From JAFEDN01 sp963818985 (lineage in GTDB: Bacteria; Pseudomonadota; Gammaproteobacteria; Coxiellales; Coxiellaceae): a DNA stretch of 64,000 nt. Position numbers and translations under genes: made by a program. The stretch spans positions 203,088 through 267,087 of the forward strand of contig CAWFUJ010000007.1 of NCBI GenBank assembly GCA_963818985.1, read 5' to 3'. Numbering within the stretch: position 1 is the stretch's first letter; each line of letters opens with the position of its first letter. Under the pieces are notes generated by a model that was not told the origin of the DNA, ran no database searches, and saw only the letters and a program-made list of their open reading frames with translations. Below, piece after piece: positions 8,847-18,069 of this stretch.

Positions 8847-9204
8847 AAAAAATGGTTTTCAAAAAAGTTTACGCTTGCTTCGAAAAACCCAATTTCAAGA
8901 TACTTTAATAAACCAGTCGCCCTTACTGGGTAGTTATTTCACGTTATTTTATCATGCCAATGGTTTAAAATATCCTAGGTTAGGAATTATTGTTGGCAAG
9001 AAAAAGATACCTCTGGCAGTTTTACGCAATCGTATCAAGCGCCAAGCTCGGGAATCTTTTCGCTTACATCAAACTGTATTACCAGGGTATGATATAGTCG
9101 TAGTGACGCGCCAACAGGCCGCAGGGGCAGGAAAATGTGGGTTAAGACAATGCTTAGACAAGCTATTGCAGCAACTGGTTTTATTAGCCAAAAAATCTTC
9201 TTGA
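8839..9204 (+). CDS. rnpA: ribonuclease P protein component
   Basis: 121 residues from a GTG that overlaps the end of rpmH. It binds the RNase P RNA and assists tRNA 5' maturation. The signature RNRIKRQARESFR is at about residues 63-75, with the PRLGIIVGKKK strand just before it. The weak start and overlap are typical of translational coupling to rpmH. Confidence 0.95.
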   Translation: MFEKNGFQKSLRLLRKTQFQDTLINQSPLLGSYFTLFYHANGLKYPRLGIIVGKKKIPLAVLRNRIKRQARESFRLHQTVLPGYDIVVVTRQQAAGAGKCGLRQCLDKLLQQLVLLAKKSS

Positions 9205-9416
9205 GTTTGTTAATCGGCTACCGTTACTTAGTGAGTCCTTGGTTAGGGAATCGTTGTCGTTTTTACCCTTCGTGTTCTTTATATTCTTGGCAGGCAATTA
9301 ACGAATATGGGGTCATTAAAGGTATTTATTTAACTATAAAACGCTTATTACGTTGTCATCCTTGGCATCCGGGTGGCTATGATCCCGTTCTCTTACAACA
9401 AGAAAAAAAGGATTAA
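9135..9416 (+). CDS. yidD: membrane protein insertion efficiency factor YidD
   Basis: 93 residues, or 88 if the ATG at 9150 is used. The family signature is complete: CRFYPSCSLYSWQAI followed by LLRCHPWHPGGYDPV. It is a small membrane-associated protein that helps the YidC insertase. It overlaps the end of rnpA in another frame, which is normal for this operon, and lies three bases before yidC. Confidence 0.93.
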   Translation: MWVKTMLRQAIAATGFISQKIFLSLLIGYRYLVSPWLGNRCRFYPSCSLYSWQAINEYGVIKGIYLTIKRLLRCHPWHPGGYDPVLLQQEKKD

Positions 9417-9419
9417 ATA

Positions 9420-11174
9420 ATGAATTTAAAACAATTTAATTTTAGTAAGTTAAAACAATATCGTCGTATAGTTATATATTTAGCGGTAGCATTCGTGGGA
9501 GTGTTATTGTGGGATGCTTGGATGAAGGAGCATCCAAAAAAATCTGTTGAACAAAATCCAATAAACTCAGGTTCAGTACAACAGCCTGCACCTTCAGCTT
9601 TTGTCCCTCCTTCGTATTCAACTGTCAGTTCACCTTCCACTACGACTACGCCCCCAAAGAATGTCCCTATTTCACCTACATCGACAATGGCTGTTTCTCC
9701 TCATCCATCATCGTTAATTACCGTAAAAACCGATGTACTCCAAATAACTATCGATTTACACGGCGGCAATTTAGTTGAAGGTAAATTACTCAAGTATGAT
9801 GAATCTTTAGACGAACCTCGTCAGCCGATGACGATATTAAGCTCTGATCCAAATCGCTTATATTTAGCTCAAACAGGGTTAAAGCAAGATAATGCCCATG
9901 AAGTTGAATCAATCAATTTTCAAAGTCAGCAAACCCAATATAACTTATCCAAGAATGAGAAAAACTTAAGTGTAGTGTTAACCGGTAAAACTTCTACCGG
10001 TCTAGATGTTACCAAAACATTTACTTTCGAAAACGATAGATATAATATCCAAGTGAACTATCTACTCAAAAATTTAGGAACAAGCCCATGGATAGGAAAC
10101 ATTTATAAACAAATAGTTCGTCGAGATGTTCCAGTTAAAGGCTCAGCACATTCACGTTCTTATAATGGCGCTGCCATTTCTAGCCCAGATAAACCTTATG
10201 AAAAATTGCCATTTAAAAAATTAAAAGAGCTTCAAATTGATCGCAATGTTCAAGGCGGTTGGGTTGGCATGCAAGAACCATATTTTTTAACGGCGTGGAT
10301 ACCTGATTCAAATCAATTTAATCACTTTTATAGTAGTGTTTTTGATAATACGTTTACCATTGGTTATGTGGGCCCACAATTAAGAATAGAACCAGGCGCC
10401 AGCGAACAGCAGCAATCACAATTTTATATAGGTCCTGAAATTGCTAAGTATTTAAAGGGCTTAGGTAAAGGATTAGATTTAACTATTGATTATGGCTGGT
10501 TATGGATGATTTCTAAAATCATTTTTTGGGTAATGGACCATGTTAATTCTGTGGTAAAAAATTGGGGTTGGTCAATTGTCATAACTACTCTAATAATTAA
10601 ATTATTATTTTATAAGTTATCAGAGAAAAGTTATGTATCTATGGCAAAAATGCGGGAAATACAACCTCGTTTACAAGCATTAAAAGAGCGTTTTGGTGAT
10701 GATAAACAAGCTTTCAGCAAAGCTACGATGGATTTTTACAAAAGTGAAAAAATTAATCCTTTAGGTGGGTGTTTGCCTACGATCGTACAAATTCCAGTTT
10801 TTATTGCTTTATATTATGTTTTAATTGAAAGCGTGCAACTGCGGCAGGCGCCATTTATTTTTTGGATTAGAGATTTGTCTGTGCAAGATCCCTATTATGT
10901 TTTACCCATTTTAATGGGCGTCAGTATGTTTTTGCAGCAACGGTTAAGCCCACCGCCGCCAGATCCAATGCAAGCCAAAATGATGATGTTCTTACCAGTT
11001 ATTTTTACTATTTTCTTTTTAACTTTTCCTGCGGGTTTAGTTTTGTATTGGTTAGTTAACCAATGCGCCAGTATTTTGCAGCAATGGTATATTATGAAGG
11101 TTTACCATGAAAAACATAAAAATAAATACAAAGTTGAAAAGAAAACTAAGCGTAGTAAAAAAAATAAAAATTAA
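9420..11174 (+). CDS. yidC: membrane protein insertase YidC
   Basis: 584 residues. There is an N-terminal membrane anchor (about residues 15-33), a low-complexity Pro/Ser/Thr linker (about 45-95), a large periplasmic beta domain, and a C-terminal insertase region of several membrane helices. That region contains the conserved GGCLPTIVQIPVFIALYYVL and ends in a lysine-rich tail (KKTKRSKKNKN) that binds ribosomes. It inserts and folds inner-membrane proteins, alone or with Sec. The neighbours are the usual yidD and mnmE. Confidence 0.96.
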   Translation: MNLKQFNFSKLKQYRRIVIYLAVAFVGVLLWDAWMKEHPKKSVEQNPINSGSVQQPAPSAFVPPSYSTVSSPSTTTTPPKNVPISPTSTMAVSPHPSSLITVKTDVLQITIDLHGGNLVEGKLLKYDESLDEPRQPMTILSSDPNRLYLAQTGLKQDNAHEVESINFQSQQTQYNLSKNEKNLSVVLTGKTSTGLDVTKTFTFENDRYNIQVNYLLKNLGTSPWIGNIYKQIVRRDVPVKGSAHSRSYNGAAISSPDKPYEKLPFKKLKELQIDRNVQGGWVGMQEPYFLTAWIPDSNQFNHFYSSVFDNTFTIGYVGPQLRIEPGASEQQQSQFYIGPEIAKYLKGLGKGLDLTIDYGWLWMISKIIFWVMDHVNSVVKNWGWSIVITTLIIKLLFYKLSEKSYVSMAKMREIQPRLQALKERFGDDKQAFSKATMDFYKSEKINPLGGCLPTIVQIPVFIALYYVLIESVQLRQAPFIFWIRDLSVQDPYYVLPILMGVSMFLQQRLSPPPPDPMQAKMMMFLPVIFTIFFLTFPAGLVLYWLVNQCASILQQWYIMKVYHEKHKNKYKVEKKTKRSKKNKN

Positions 11175-11185
11175 TTGTTTTTACA

Positions 11186-11226
11186 TGTCATCCCGGGTAG
11201 GCCTGTTAGGCCTACCCGGGATGACA
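11186..11226. repeat. perfect 19-bp hairpin between yidC and mnmE
   Basis: TGTCATCCCGGGTAGGCCT (11186-11204) and its exact reverse complement (11208-11226) are separated by only GTT. The outer part matches the GTCATCCCG palindrome family; the inner AGGCC arms are unique to this copy. No T-run follows on either strand, so it is not a classical intrinsic terminator. Confidence 0.85.
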
Positions 11227-11238
11227 GGAAGATAATAA

Positions 11239-12583
11239 ATGCATAGAAATAAAGAAACGATCGCTGCAATTGCAACACCCGCTGGCCGAGGAGGGCTAGG
11301 AATTATTCGTATTTCTGGCCATGATGCACCTAAAATCGCCCAAATGATATTAGGCCAATTACCGAAACCCCGAAAAGCAGTTTATATCCCTTTTTATTCG
11401 AGTACAGGTGAAGCAATCGATGAAGGCATCGCTTTATTTTTCCCAGCTCCCCATTCTTTTACAGGTGAAGACGTATTAGAATTACAGGGTCATGGCGGCC
11501 CAGTTATTTTAGATATTTTATTGCAACACGTATTGATCGCGGGAGCACGCTTAGCACGTCCAGGTGAATTCTCCGAGCGAGCTTTTTTAAATGGAAAATT
11601 AGATTTAGTACAGGCAGAAGCCATTGCAGATTTAATTGATGCCAGCTCCGAGCTGGCTGCACGTTGTGCATTACGTTCCTTACAAGGTGAATTTTCCTTA
11701 CAAGTAAAGCAAATCATCGAACAATTAATTCAATTACGAATATTTATAGAGGCAGCTATTGATTTTCCTACTGAAGAAATTGATTTTATCAGTGAAAGTA
11801 CTGTTAATCTCGACTTACAATCGTTAATAACCAATTTGGAAACCCTGCATAGATTAGCTCATCAAGGTACTTTATTACGAGAGGGGATGAATGCTGTCAT
11901 TGTGGGGAAACCCAATGCGGGTAAATCGAGCTTATTAAATAGTTTAAGTGGTCGTGATTCGGCAATAGTGACAGAGATTCCCGGGACAACTCGAGACGTA
12001 CTGCGAGAATTTATTCAAATAGATGGAATGCCATTACATATCATTGATACGGCTGGATTGCGTGAAACGGATGATATTGTTGAACAAGAAGGCGTGCGCC
12101 GTACTAAAACGGTGATGGGGCAAGCAGATGTCATTTTGTGGATCATCGATGCTCGAGAAGAGTTAACAAAAAAATCCCAAATTGAAATAGAAACAAAAGT
12201 ACCCATTGTCATCATTAGATAATAAAATTGATTTAATAAACGAGGATCCCAGTATTCGCTGCGATCAAAAAAATGTGATCATTTCAGTTTCGGCTAAATT
12301 TCAACAGGGTTTAGATTTATTAAAAAATCATCTTAAACAACTCATGGGCTTTACTAATTTGGGGGAGGGGATATTTACCGCAAGACGTAGACATCTACAC
12401 GCATTAGATAAAGCATTAGATCATTTGCGGAATGCGCAAATTCAATTTCAGTGTCATCAAGCGGCAGAATTATTAGCCGAAGATTTACGTCAAGCCCAGC
12501 AATCATTGAGTGAAATAACCGGAGATTTCAGTGCCGACGATTTGCTTGGCAAAATTTTTTCAAGTTTTTGTATTGGAAAGTAA
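11239..12583 (+). pseudogene. mnmE: tRNA modification GTPase MnmE, single-base frameshift
   Basis: The full protein (about 450 residues) is present in two frames. The first part (to 12222) has the TrmE-N folate-binding domain with IATPAGRGGLGIIRISG and the G domain with GKPNAGKSSLL, TEIPGTTRD and DTAGLRE. It then meets a stop exactly where the G4 motif should be. Skipping T12220 restores RNKIDL, and the rest runs to the C-terminal redox motif CIGK. MnmE works with MnmG (present at 49488) on the wobble uridine of several tRNAs. Because everything else is intact, a sequencing indel or a very recent mutation is likelier than old decay. Confidence 0.9.
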
Positions 12584-12597
12584 TCCCCTCACCCTAA

Positions 12598-12619
12598 CCC
12601 TCTCCCGAATGGGAGAGGG
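12598..12619. repeat. CCCTCTCCC/GGGAGAGGG palindrome
   Basis: Perfect 9-bp arms (12598-12606 and 12611-12619) with loop GAAT lie between the convergent genes mnmE and murB. This is one of six copies of this family in the window. The position suggests a transcription-ending or mRNA-stabilising role, but there is no T-run. Confidence 0.85.
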
Positions 12620-12621
12620 GA

Positions 12622-13635
12622 TTAAATGATATTCACCTCCGGCAAAATTTCGATATTAAATTTCTTAAAGACTGAGGCTTGAATATCGTTAGCGAGTTGT
12701 TTGATCGACTGACCAGTGCCACCACCATAATTAACTAAAACTAAAGCATGATGTTGGTGCACACCGACATTTCCAAATCGACGGCCTTTCCAATCACATT
12801 GTTCAATTAACCAAGCTGCGGGAATTTTATATTGACCATCTTCATTTTTAAAATAAGGAATCTCTGGATGTTTCTCATGAAAATCTTTAAAGTTATGAGC
12901 AGAAAAAATTGGATTTTTAAAAAAACTACCAGCATTACCAATTACTTTTGGATCAGGTAGTTTTTCCCGGCGAATTTTGCAAACCGCAGCACTGATGGCC
13001 CTAATACTTAACTCAGCGATGCCCATTTCGTTTAACGTTTGTTGGATTGCGCCGTATTCAACGTGGAACACAGGTTTTTTATTAAGGCGAAAGGTTACAT
13101 CGGTAATAATAAATTGATCCTTAAAAATATTTTTAAATACACTTTCCCGATAGCCAAAATGACAAGAGGCATGATCAAATGTATGCAGACTTCCGTCAAG
13201 GATTCGTATTGCATTCAGCCGTTCGAAGACCGTATTCAATTCGACTCCATATGCACCAATGTTTTGCATAGGGGCAGCACCTACCGTTCCTGGGATAAGA
13301 GAAAGATTCTCAACGCCTGCATATTGTTTTTCTAAACAGTATAAAACAAATTGATGCCAATTTTCTCCAGCTTGAACAGTCATCCACACATGTTGATCGT
13401 CTTCGGCAATTTTTACGATGCCTCTTAAATTGATCTTAATAACCAGTCCTGGGAAATCTTGGGTTAAAAGTATGTTACTACCTGTTCCTAAAACCATTTT
13501 TGACATCTGTTGCCAACGGGGGCTTTGCAAAATCTCCTGCAGTTCAGCAATAGAATTCACTTCGCAAAAGAATCGGGCTTTCACGTCAATACCAAAGGTA
13601 TTAAAGGGCTTTAATGAAATACTTTCTTGAATCAT
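12622..13635 (-). CDS. murB: UDP-N-acetylenolpyruvoylglucosamine reductase (type I)
   Basis: 337 residues. This FAD enzyme reduces UDP-GlcNAc-enolpyruvate to UDP-MurNAc in the cytoplasm. The FAD-binding GTGSNILL is near residue 51, LSLIPGTVGAAPMQNIGAYG at about 114-133, the proton-donor serine in AGSFFKNP, and the C-terminal LPEV. The presence of the Tyr loop and full length make it type I, as in E. coli. It is convergent with mnmE. Confidence 0.95.
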   Translation of the reverse strand: MIQESISLKPFNTFGIDVKARFFCEVNSIAELQEILQSPRWQQMSKMVLGTGSNILLTQDFPGLVIKINLRGIVKIAEDDQHVWMTVQAGENWHQFVLYCLEKQYAGVENLSLIPGTVGAAPMQNIGAYGVELNTVFERLNAIRILDGSLHTFDHASCHFGYRESVFKNIFKDQFIITDVTFRLNKKPVFHVEYGAIQQTLNEMGIAELSIRAISAAVCKIRREKLPDPKVIGNAGSFFKNPIFSAHNFKDFHEKHPEIPYFKNEDGQYKIPAAWLIEQCDWKGRRFGNVGVHQHHALVLVNYGGGTGQSIKQLANDIQASVFKKFNIEILPEVNII

Positions 13636-13748
13636 ATCTGTCTATCTTTAATCTTTGCTAATATACTGTTGCCTAATTATAACAAATATTTAATTAAACA
13701 TATGCTTCCATTAAAGTAAATTTATATTAAAAATCCAATAAATGCTGG

Positions 13749-13805
13749 TATTTAATCGTTTTTAACTTAAAAAATATGTAATATGCTTATTTTTTATTAG
13801 GATAG
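13749..13805 (+). promoter_or_regulatory. AT-rich promoter-like segment, related copy upstream of atpI
   Basis: TATTTAATC (13749-13757) and, 26 bases on, TATGTAATATGC (13775-13786), then an AGGA ribosome site before rsmG. A clearly related segment lies at 21780-21833 upstream of the ATP operon with 25-base spacing. TAATAT could be a -10 box. Function is inferred. Confidence 0.4.
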
Positions 13806-13809
13806 CCTA

Positions 13810-14436
13810 ATGCCTGATTTTGCCGAAAAATCGTTTTCTTCTGGATTACAACAATTGAATCTAAGTCTAGACAGCACCCGACAACAAAAGTTAATAGAGT
13901 TTCTGTTATTTTTGCAAAAATGGAATCGTCATTATAATTTAACTGCAATTACCGAGTTGGACGAAATGATCAGCCATCACCTCTTGGACAGTTTGTCTAT
14001 TGCTCCATACATTAATGGAAGCATCATATTAGATGTTGGCACCGGCGCAGGTTTCCCAGGCATCCCATTGGCTGTGTATTTCCCGGAGAAACATTGGTTT
14101 TTACTCGATAGTAATGGTAAAAAAACCCGTTTTCTTATCCAAGCTAAAGCCGAATTTGACTTGAATAACGCTGAAGTTATAAACCAGCGAGTTGAAGCTT
14201 GGCGCCCTTTACAAAAATTCGATACCATTGTCGCGCGTGCCTTCGGCCCAATTCATCAAATCTTGAAACAAACCCAACATCTTCTGAATTCAAATGGGTA
14301 TTGGTTGCTAATGAAAGGAGCCGTATCTGCAGATGAACTGCAAACACTCAACCTTGCTTATAGCCTCCAGCCTTTAGCGATCCCAGGCGTTAATAGCACA
14401 AGAAACGTGCTCATCATTAAGAATAATAAAAATTAA
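13810..14436 (+). CDS. rsmG: 16S rRNA (guanine527-N7)-methyltransferase
   Basis: 208 residues. SAM motif LDVGTGAGFPGIPLAVYFP is at about residues 75-93, preceded by HHLLDSLS. It methylates G527 in the 530 loop of 16S rRNA; loss gives low-level streptomycin resistance in other bacteria. In many genomes rsmG directly precedes parAB; here a 571-residue orphan gene lies between them. Confidence 0.95.
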   Translation: MPDFAEKSFSSGLQQLNLSLDSTRQQKLIEFLLFLQKWNRHYNLTAITELDEMISHHLLDSLSIAPYINGSIILDVGTGAGFPGIPLAVYFPEKHWFLLDSNGKKTRFLIQAKAEFDLNNAEVINQRVEAWRPLQKFDTIVARAFGPIHQILKQTQHLLNSNGYWLLMKGAVSADELQTLNLAYSLQPLAIPGVNSTRNVLIIKNNKN

Positions 14437-14445
14437 TCAGTCGTG

Positions 14446-14475
14446 TTGACAGTATTGCTTACATTTGGTAAAAAG
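14446..14475 (+). promoter_or_regulatory. possible promoter for the 571-residue orphan gene
   Basis: A perfect -35 box TTGACA (14446-14451) is followed after 17 bases by TAAAAA, a weak -10. It is well placed 60-90 bases before the ATG at 14535 and would give the inserted gene its own transcription. Confidence 0.4.
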
Positions 14476-14534
14476 AGTAGAGAACAAGGAGTGTTCTTTG
14501 AAAGGATCGTTTTCTCGCATTAAAGGGGAACTCC

Positions 14535-16250
14535 ATGAAAAGTTCACAAAGAAAATCCAATTTATCTTATAAAGATAATCAATCGTATCTTCGAGAATTG
14601 AAGTATTTGCAAAAATGGTTTGATGAGCTATTAATTATATTTCATCGTCTTAAAGGACCTTACCCACCCAAAGTCTTAAAACAGAATATGGCCATCGTCA
14701 TTGAAGTCCTCATGTATAATTTACTTTATTTGACCCCGCACACCCGTCATCAATTAATGGGTTTTTTAGCCCGCCCAGATTTCACAAATTTATTCCCAAA
14801 AGAAAGCTTTCCGTCATTAGTGATTGCGATTGATTTACAAATGCAACGTCAGCCATTAAGCGTTAGCCAAACCGCTACCTGGGAAAGGTTTTCTGAAAAT
14901 TTGCGGATAAGCACGGTGAAAGTTTTCGCGGTTATATTGGTCGATCGTTATAATAACCCAGAGGTCACCCAGGGTTTTAACCAAACAATAGGCAGATTAG
15001 GCGTTTGCCCTATTCAAGAATTCAAAGTGCGAACAAAATGCCGGACGGGCAATGGTTTAAGCAAATATTTTAAAGATCCTGCCTTACAGACCTTTGTTCC
15101 TTCTGCTGAGCAAAAAGAAATTTTTAAAAACAATTGCTTGATTGCTGAAACCTACGATCCTAAAGAATTTAGAAAAGTTTTTCAATTTAACCCCAGCAAA
15201 ATTAGACTACCTTCAAAAGAAAAATCTTGGCTGACCCCGCTAAAAAATTGGTGGCATCGTGACTCAATTATGCTGAGTGATTTGATAATAAGGGTGACAA
15301 TGCTGTGTGGATTGGCTGAAAATCTATTAATACTATCTTGGCGAAGACAGGCTTTGTTGCAAAAGTTTTTATCGCAGATTAGAGCAGAAATTAAAGCAAA
15401 AATTTCAGCTGAAAAAAATAAGGGATTTTTTAGAAAGTTGGGCTCTAACAATAACTTAGAGTTACGATTAAAAAATCTCATCAAGTGTCTACCCAAAATT
15501 GAAAATTTACAATTAGGTTCTCAACCTCAACAACCGACCAAAAAAGAAGGTGAGCAAGGAGACAGTCATGGGACAATGACAAGTTGCCGCGAAGATTTAG
15601 ATTCAGATTCAGATTCAGATTTAGATTTAGAGGATGAACCCTCCGCTAAGCCTATAACAGATGAAACCCTGACCACTGGTAGCCCCCCAAGATTCTTACC
15701 AGTAATTCTGCTTGCTCAACAACTATTACCTGCTTTATTGCCGAAGGAGGAGAAAACCGCTGCTGTCGAGCCTCAGCAAGGAACACAACCAGACCAAGCA
15801 ATCGCAGTAAACACTCCTCTTAAAAAATCCGCTCAACCTCAACCTACGAAAAGTGACCATACGAATAAAGAAAGCAAAGCGAACCAAAATCATATAGTAC
15901 AAACTCAATTAGTCGTAAGACAAGTAAAACAACCAGTACCCAACAAAGGGTTGGAGCCAGTGCCTGTCCCCAACCAGCCTCAATTTCTTAGAAAAAAACA
16001 CCACCACCGTCCGAAACCAAAAGTAGCTCCAAACACAAAGCCCACACCACCTCGAGTTAAACCTGTGGCAGCGCCAGCTAACGCGAAAGTCAGTAAAAAT
16101 CCGCCTCGAGCAGAGTTAACAGCGCTTAAGGCCATGAATATATATGAACTACGTCGAATAGCAGAGGAGCGAGAAGAAAGACAACGAATGAACAACACAC
16201 GTCCGACTGTTTTTCAGGCCGAAGCCGGCTCCTTATTAGTGCATCTCTAG
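14535..16250 (+). CDS. uncharacterised 571-residue protein, effector-like
   Basis: No family recognised. Residues 1-330 are mixed helical, basic and rich in aromatic residues (a Lys/Arg/Trp cluster near 225-240). At about 355-370 there is an acidic SD/LD repeat. From about 380 onward the protein is low-complexity and rich in Pro, Gln, Lys and Thr, with poly-His/Lys (KKHHHRPKPK), and ends in a charged helix (ELRRIAEEREERQR) plus a short tail. There is no signal peptide. A structured head with a long disordered Pro/Gln tail is common among secreted effectors of Legionellales, but that is inference. It splits the usual rsmG-parA neighbourhood. Confidence 0.75.
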   Translation: MKSSQRKSNLSYKDNQSYLRELKYLQKWFDELLIIFHRLKGPYPPKVLKQNMAIVIEVLMYNLLYLTPHTRHQLMGFLARPDFTNLFPKESFPSLVIAIDLQMQRQPLSVSQTATWERFSENLRISTVKVFAVILVDRYNNPEVTQGFNQTIGRLGVCPIQEFKVRTKCRTGNGLSKYFKDPALQTFVPSAEQKEIFKNNCLIAETYDPKEFRKVFQFNPSKIRLPSKEKSWLTPLKNWWHRDSIMLSDLIIRVTMLCGLAENLLILSWRRQALLQKFLSQIRAEIKAKISAEKNKGFFRKLGSNNNLELRLKNLIKCLPKIENLQLGSQPQQPTKKEGEQGDSHGTMTSCREDLDSDSDSDLDLEDEPSAKPITDETLTTGSPPRFLPVILLAQQLLPALLPKEEKTAAVEPQQGTQPDQAIAVNTPLKKSAQPQPTKSDHTNKESKANQNHIVQTQLVVRQVKQPVPNKGLEPVPVPNQPQFLRKKHHHRPKPKVAPNTKPTPPRVKPVAAPANAKVSKNPPRAELTALKAMNIYELRRIAEEREERQRMNNTRPTVFQAEAGSLLVHL

Positions 16251-16318
16251 AATGGACGTTAATATTCTAAAGTTGTATAGTCACTCCTGAATAAGCTTAG
16301 AACACTCAGGAGTAACTT

Positions 16319-17098
16319 GTGGCTAAAATTATTGCCATCACTAACCAAAAGGGTGGAGTCGGCAAAACCACCACATCTGTCAATTTGGCTGCATCATTAG
16401 GTGCTACCAAGCACCGAGTGCTATTAGTTGACCTAGATCCTCAAGGAAGTGCGACGGTAGGCTGTGGTATTGATAAGCAACAACTAAAATACTCCATGAA
16501 AGAAGTTTTGTTGAACGAATGCACCATTCAGCAAGCCATCATCAGCACGCCTTGGTATTATGATGTGTTACCAACAAATGGTGATTTAACAGTTGCGGAA
16601 GTGCGTTTATTACGTGGCGAGAATCATGATGACACTCTGAAAGGGTCTTTGTTACCCGTGCAGGAAGCTTACGATTTTATTCTGATTGACTGTCCGCCTT
16701 CCCTAAATATGTTAACAGTCAATGCCTTAAATGCAGCGCATAGCGTTCTAGTGCCGATTCAATGTGAGTATTATGCCCTAGAAGGTTTAACGAGTTTGCT
16801 CAGCACGATAGAAAATATCCGCCGTACTGGCAATCCAAATCTCCAAGTTGAAGGTCTATTACGCACCATGTATGATGGGCGCAATGGCCTGACAGTGGAT
16901 GTGTCAGAGCAATTACTCACGCATTTTGGCGATAAAGTTTATCACACGGTTATCCCTCGCAATGTGCGTTTAGCAGAAGCGCCTAGTCATGGTTTGCCAG
17001 TGATTTCTTACGATAAACGTTCACAAGGCGCGGTCGCTTATTTGGCCTTAGCGGGTGAATTGACCAGGAGATCATCAACTGGAGGAACCATCAAATGA
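16319..17098 (+). CDS. parA: chromosome partitioning ATPase ParA
   Basis: 259 residues from a GTG with an AGGAG site at the right spacing. The deviant Walker A KGGVGKTT is at about residues 10-17, the Walker B region is FILIDCPPSLNMLT, and DLDPQGSAT is also present. ParA binds DNA with ATP and moves ParB-parS complexes to segregate replicated origins. It overlaps parB by four bases (ATGA). Confidence 0.96.
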   Translation: MAKIIAITNQKGGVGKTTTSVNLAASLGATKHRVLLVDLDPQGSATVGCGIDKQQLKYSMKEVLLNECTIQQAIISTPWYYDVLPTNGDLTVAEVRLLRGENHDDTLKGSLLPVQEAYDFILIDCPPSLNMLTVNALNAAHSVLVPIQCEYYALEGLTSLLSTIENIRRTGNPNLQVEGLLRTMYDGRNGLTVDVSEQLLTHFGDKVYHTVIPRNVRLAEAPSHGLPVISYDKRSQGAVAYLALAGELTRRSSTGGTIK

Positions 17099-17961
17099 GA
17101 AAATTAGGCAAGGGGCTGAGTGAGCTGGGTTTAAACGAATTACTCAAAGGTACTCACCATCCAGATGTTCATCGTTCTTTAACGGCATTATATCACTTAC
17201 CGTTAAATCAGGTTTTCCCAGGGCAATATCAGCCACGCAAACAAATGGGTCAAGAAGAATTAATGGAATTAGCTGAGTCTATTCGCGTACATGGTATTAT
17301 CCAGCCAATTATCGTTAGGCCCACCGTTGATCATCGTTATGAAATCATTGCCGGAGAGAGGCGATGGCGTGCAGCACAAATGATCGGTTTAAAAGAAATT
17401 CCTGCTATAACTCGACAAGTTTCTGATCAAACTGCAATGGCATTTGCTTTAATTGAAAATATTCAACGTCGTGATTTGAATGCAATAGAGGAAGCCCAAG
17501 CTCTACAGCGATTATTGCAAGAATTTGATTTAACTCATGAAGCTGTTGCTGAAGCTGTCGGAAAATCAAGGGCCGGGGTCAGTAATTTATTGAGATTATT
17601 GCAGTTGAACGATGAAGTTAAAAATTTATTAGTGACCGGGCAAATTCAGATGGGGCATGCCCGTGCATTATTAGGGTTAACAGGCGATGTACAACGTAAT
17701 TTAGCTCATCAAGTGGTGGCCAAAGACCTTTCAGTTCGACAAACCGAAGCCTTAGTGAGAGGTACATCAAAGCTTAGCAATATTCGGCAGAATGTAGCGC
17801 CTGTCCAGCTTGAAGAAGATATTGCGCTCATGCAAAATCAGTTATCGGAAAAATTAGGGGCCCATGTTTCGATACGTCACAATTCCAAAGGCCGAGGCAA
17901 AATTGTCATTAACTATCAGAACCTAGAAAAATTAGCAGGGATCTTATCCCTTATTCAATAA
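17095..17961 (+). CDS. parB: chromosome partitioning protein ParB
   Basis: 288 residues. The N-terminal GKGLSELGLNELL segment interacts with ParA in other ParB proteins. Next come the CTP-binding/nuclease-like domain with QYQPRK, GIIQPIIVRP, AGERRWRAAQMIG and ENIQRRDLNAIEEA, the HTH GKSRAGVSNLLRLLQL, and a C-terminal dimer domain. It binds parS sites near the origin. I did not find an unambiguous parS 16-mer by eye. Confidence 0.96.
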   Translation: MRKLGKGLSELGLNELLKGTHHPDVHRSLTALYHLPLNQVFPGQYQPRKQMGQEELMELAESIRVHGIIQPIIVRPTVDHRYEIIAGERRWRAAQMIGLKEIPAITRQVSDQTAMAFALIENIQRRDLNAIEEAQALQRLLQEFDLTHEAVAEAVGKSRAGVSNLLRLLQLNDEVKNLLVTGQIQMGHARALLGLTGDVQRNLAHQVVAKDLSVRQTEALVRGTSKLSNIRQNVAPVQLEEDIALMQNQLSEKLGAHVSIRHNSKGRGKIVINYQNLEKLAGILSLIQ

Positions 17962-18069
17962 ATCCCTTTAAAAAAACAGTTTTCAATTGCAAGAAATTGC
18001 TGCATCTTGATGTTTATAGAATAAACAGTTATTATGGAAATTTTATATACATACTAAGGAAAAACTTAA

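Noticed and set aside
15590..15640. SD/LD codon run as a microsatellite phase-variation site
   Set aside because: The unit is six bases (GATTCA and similar), so length changes keep the frame; there is no on/off switch.
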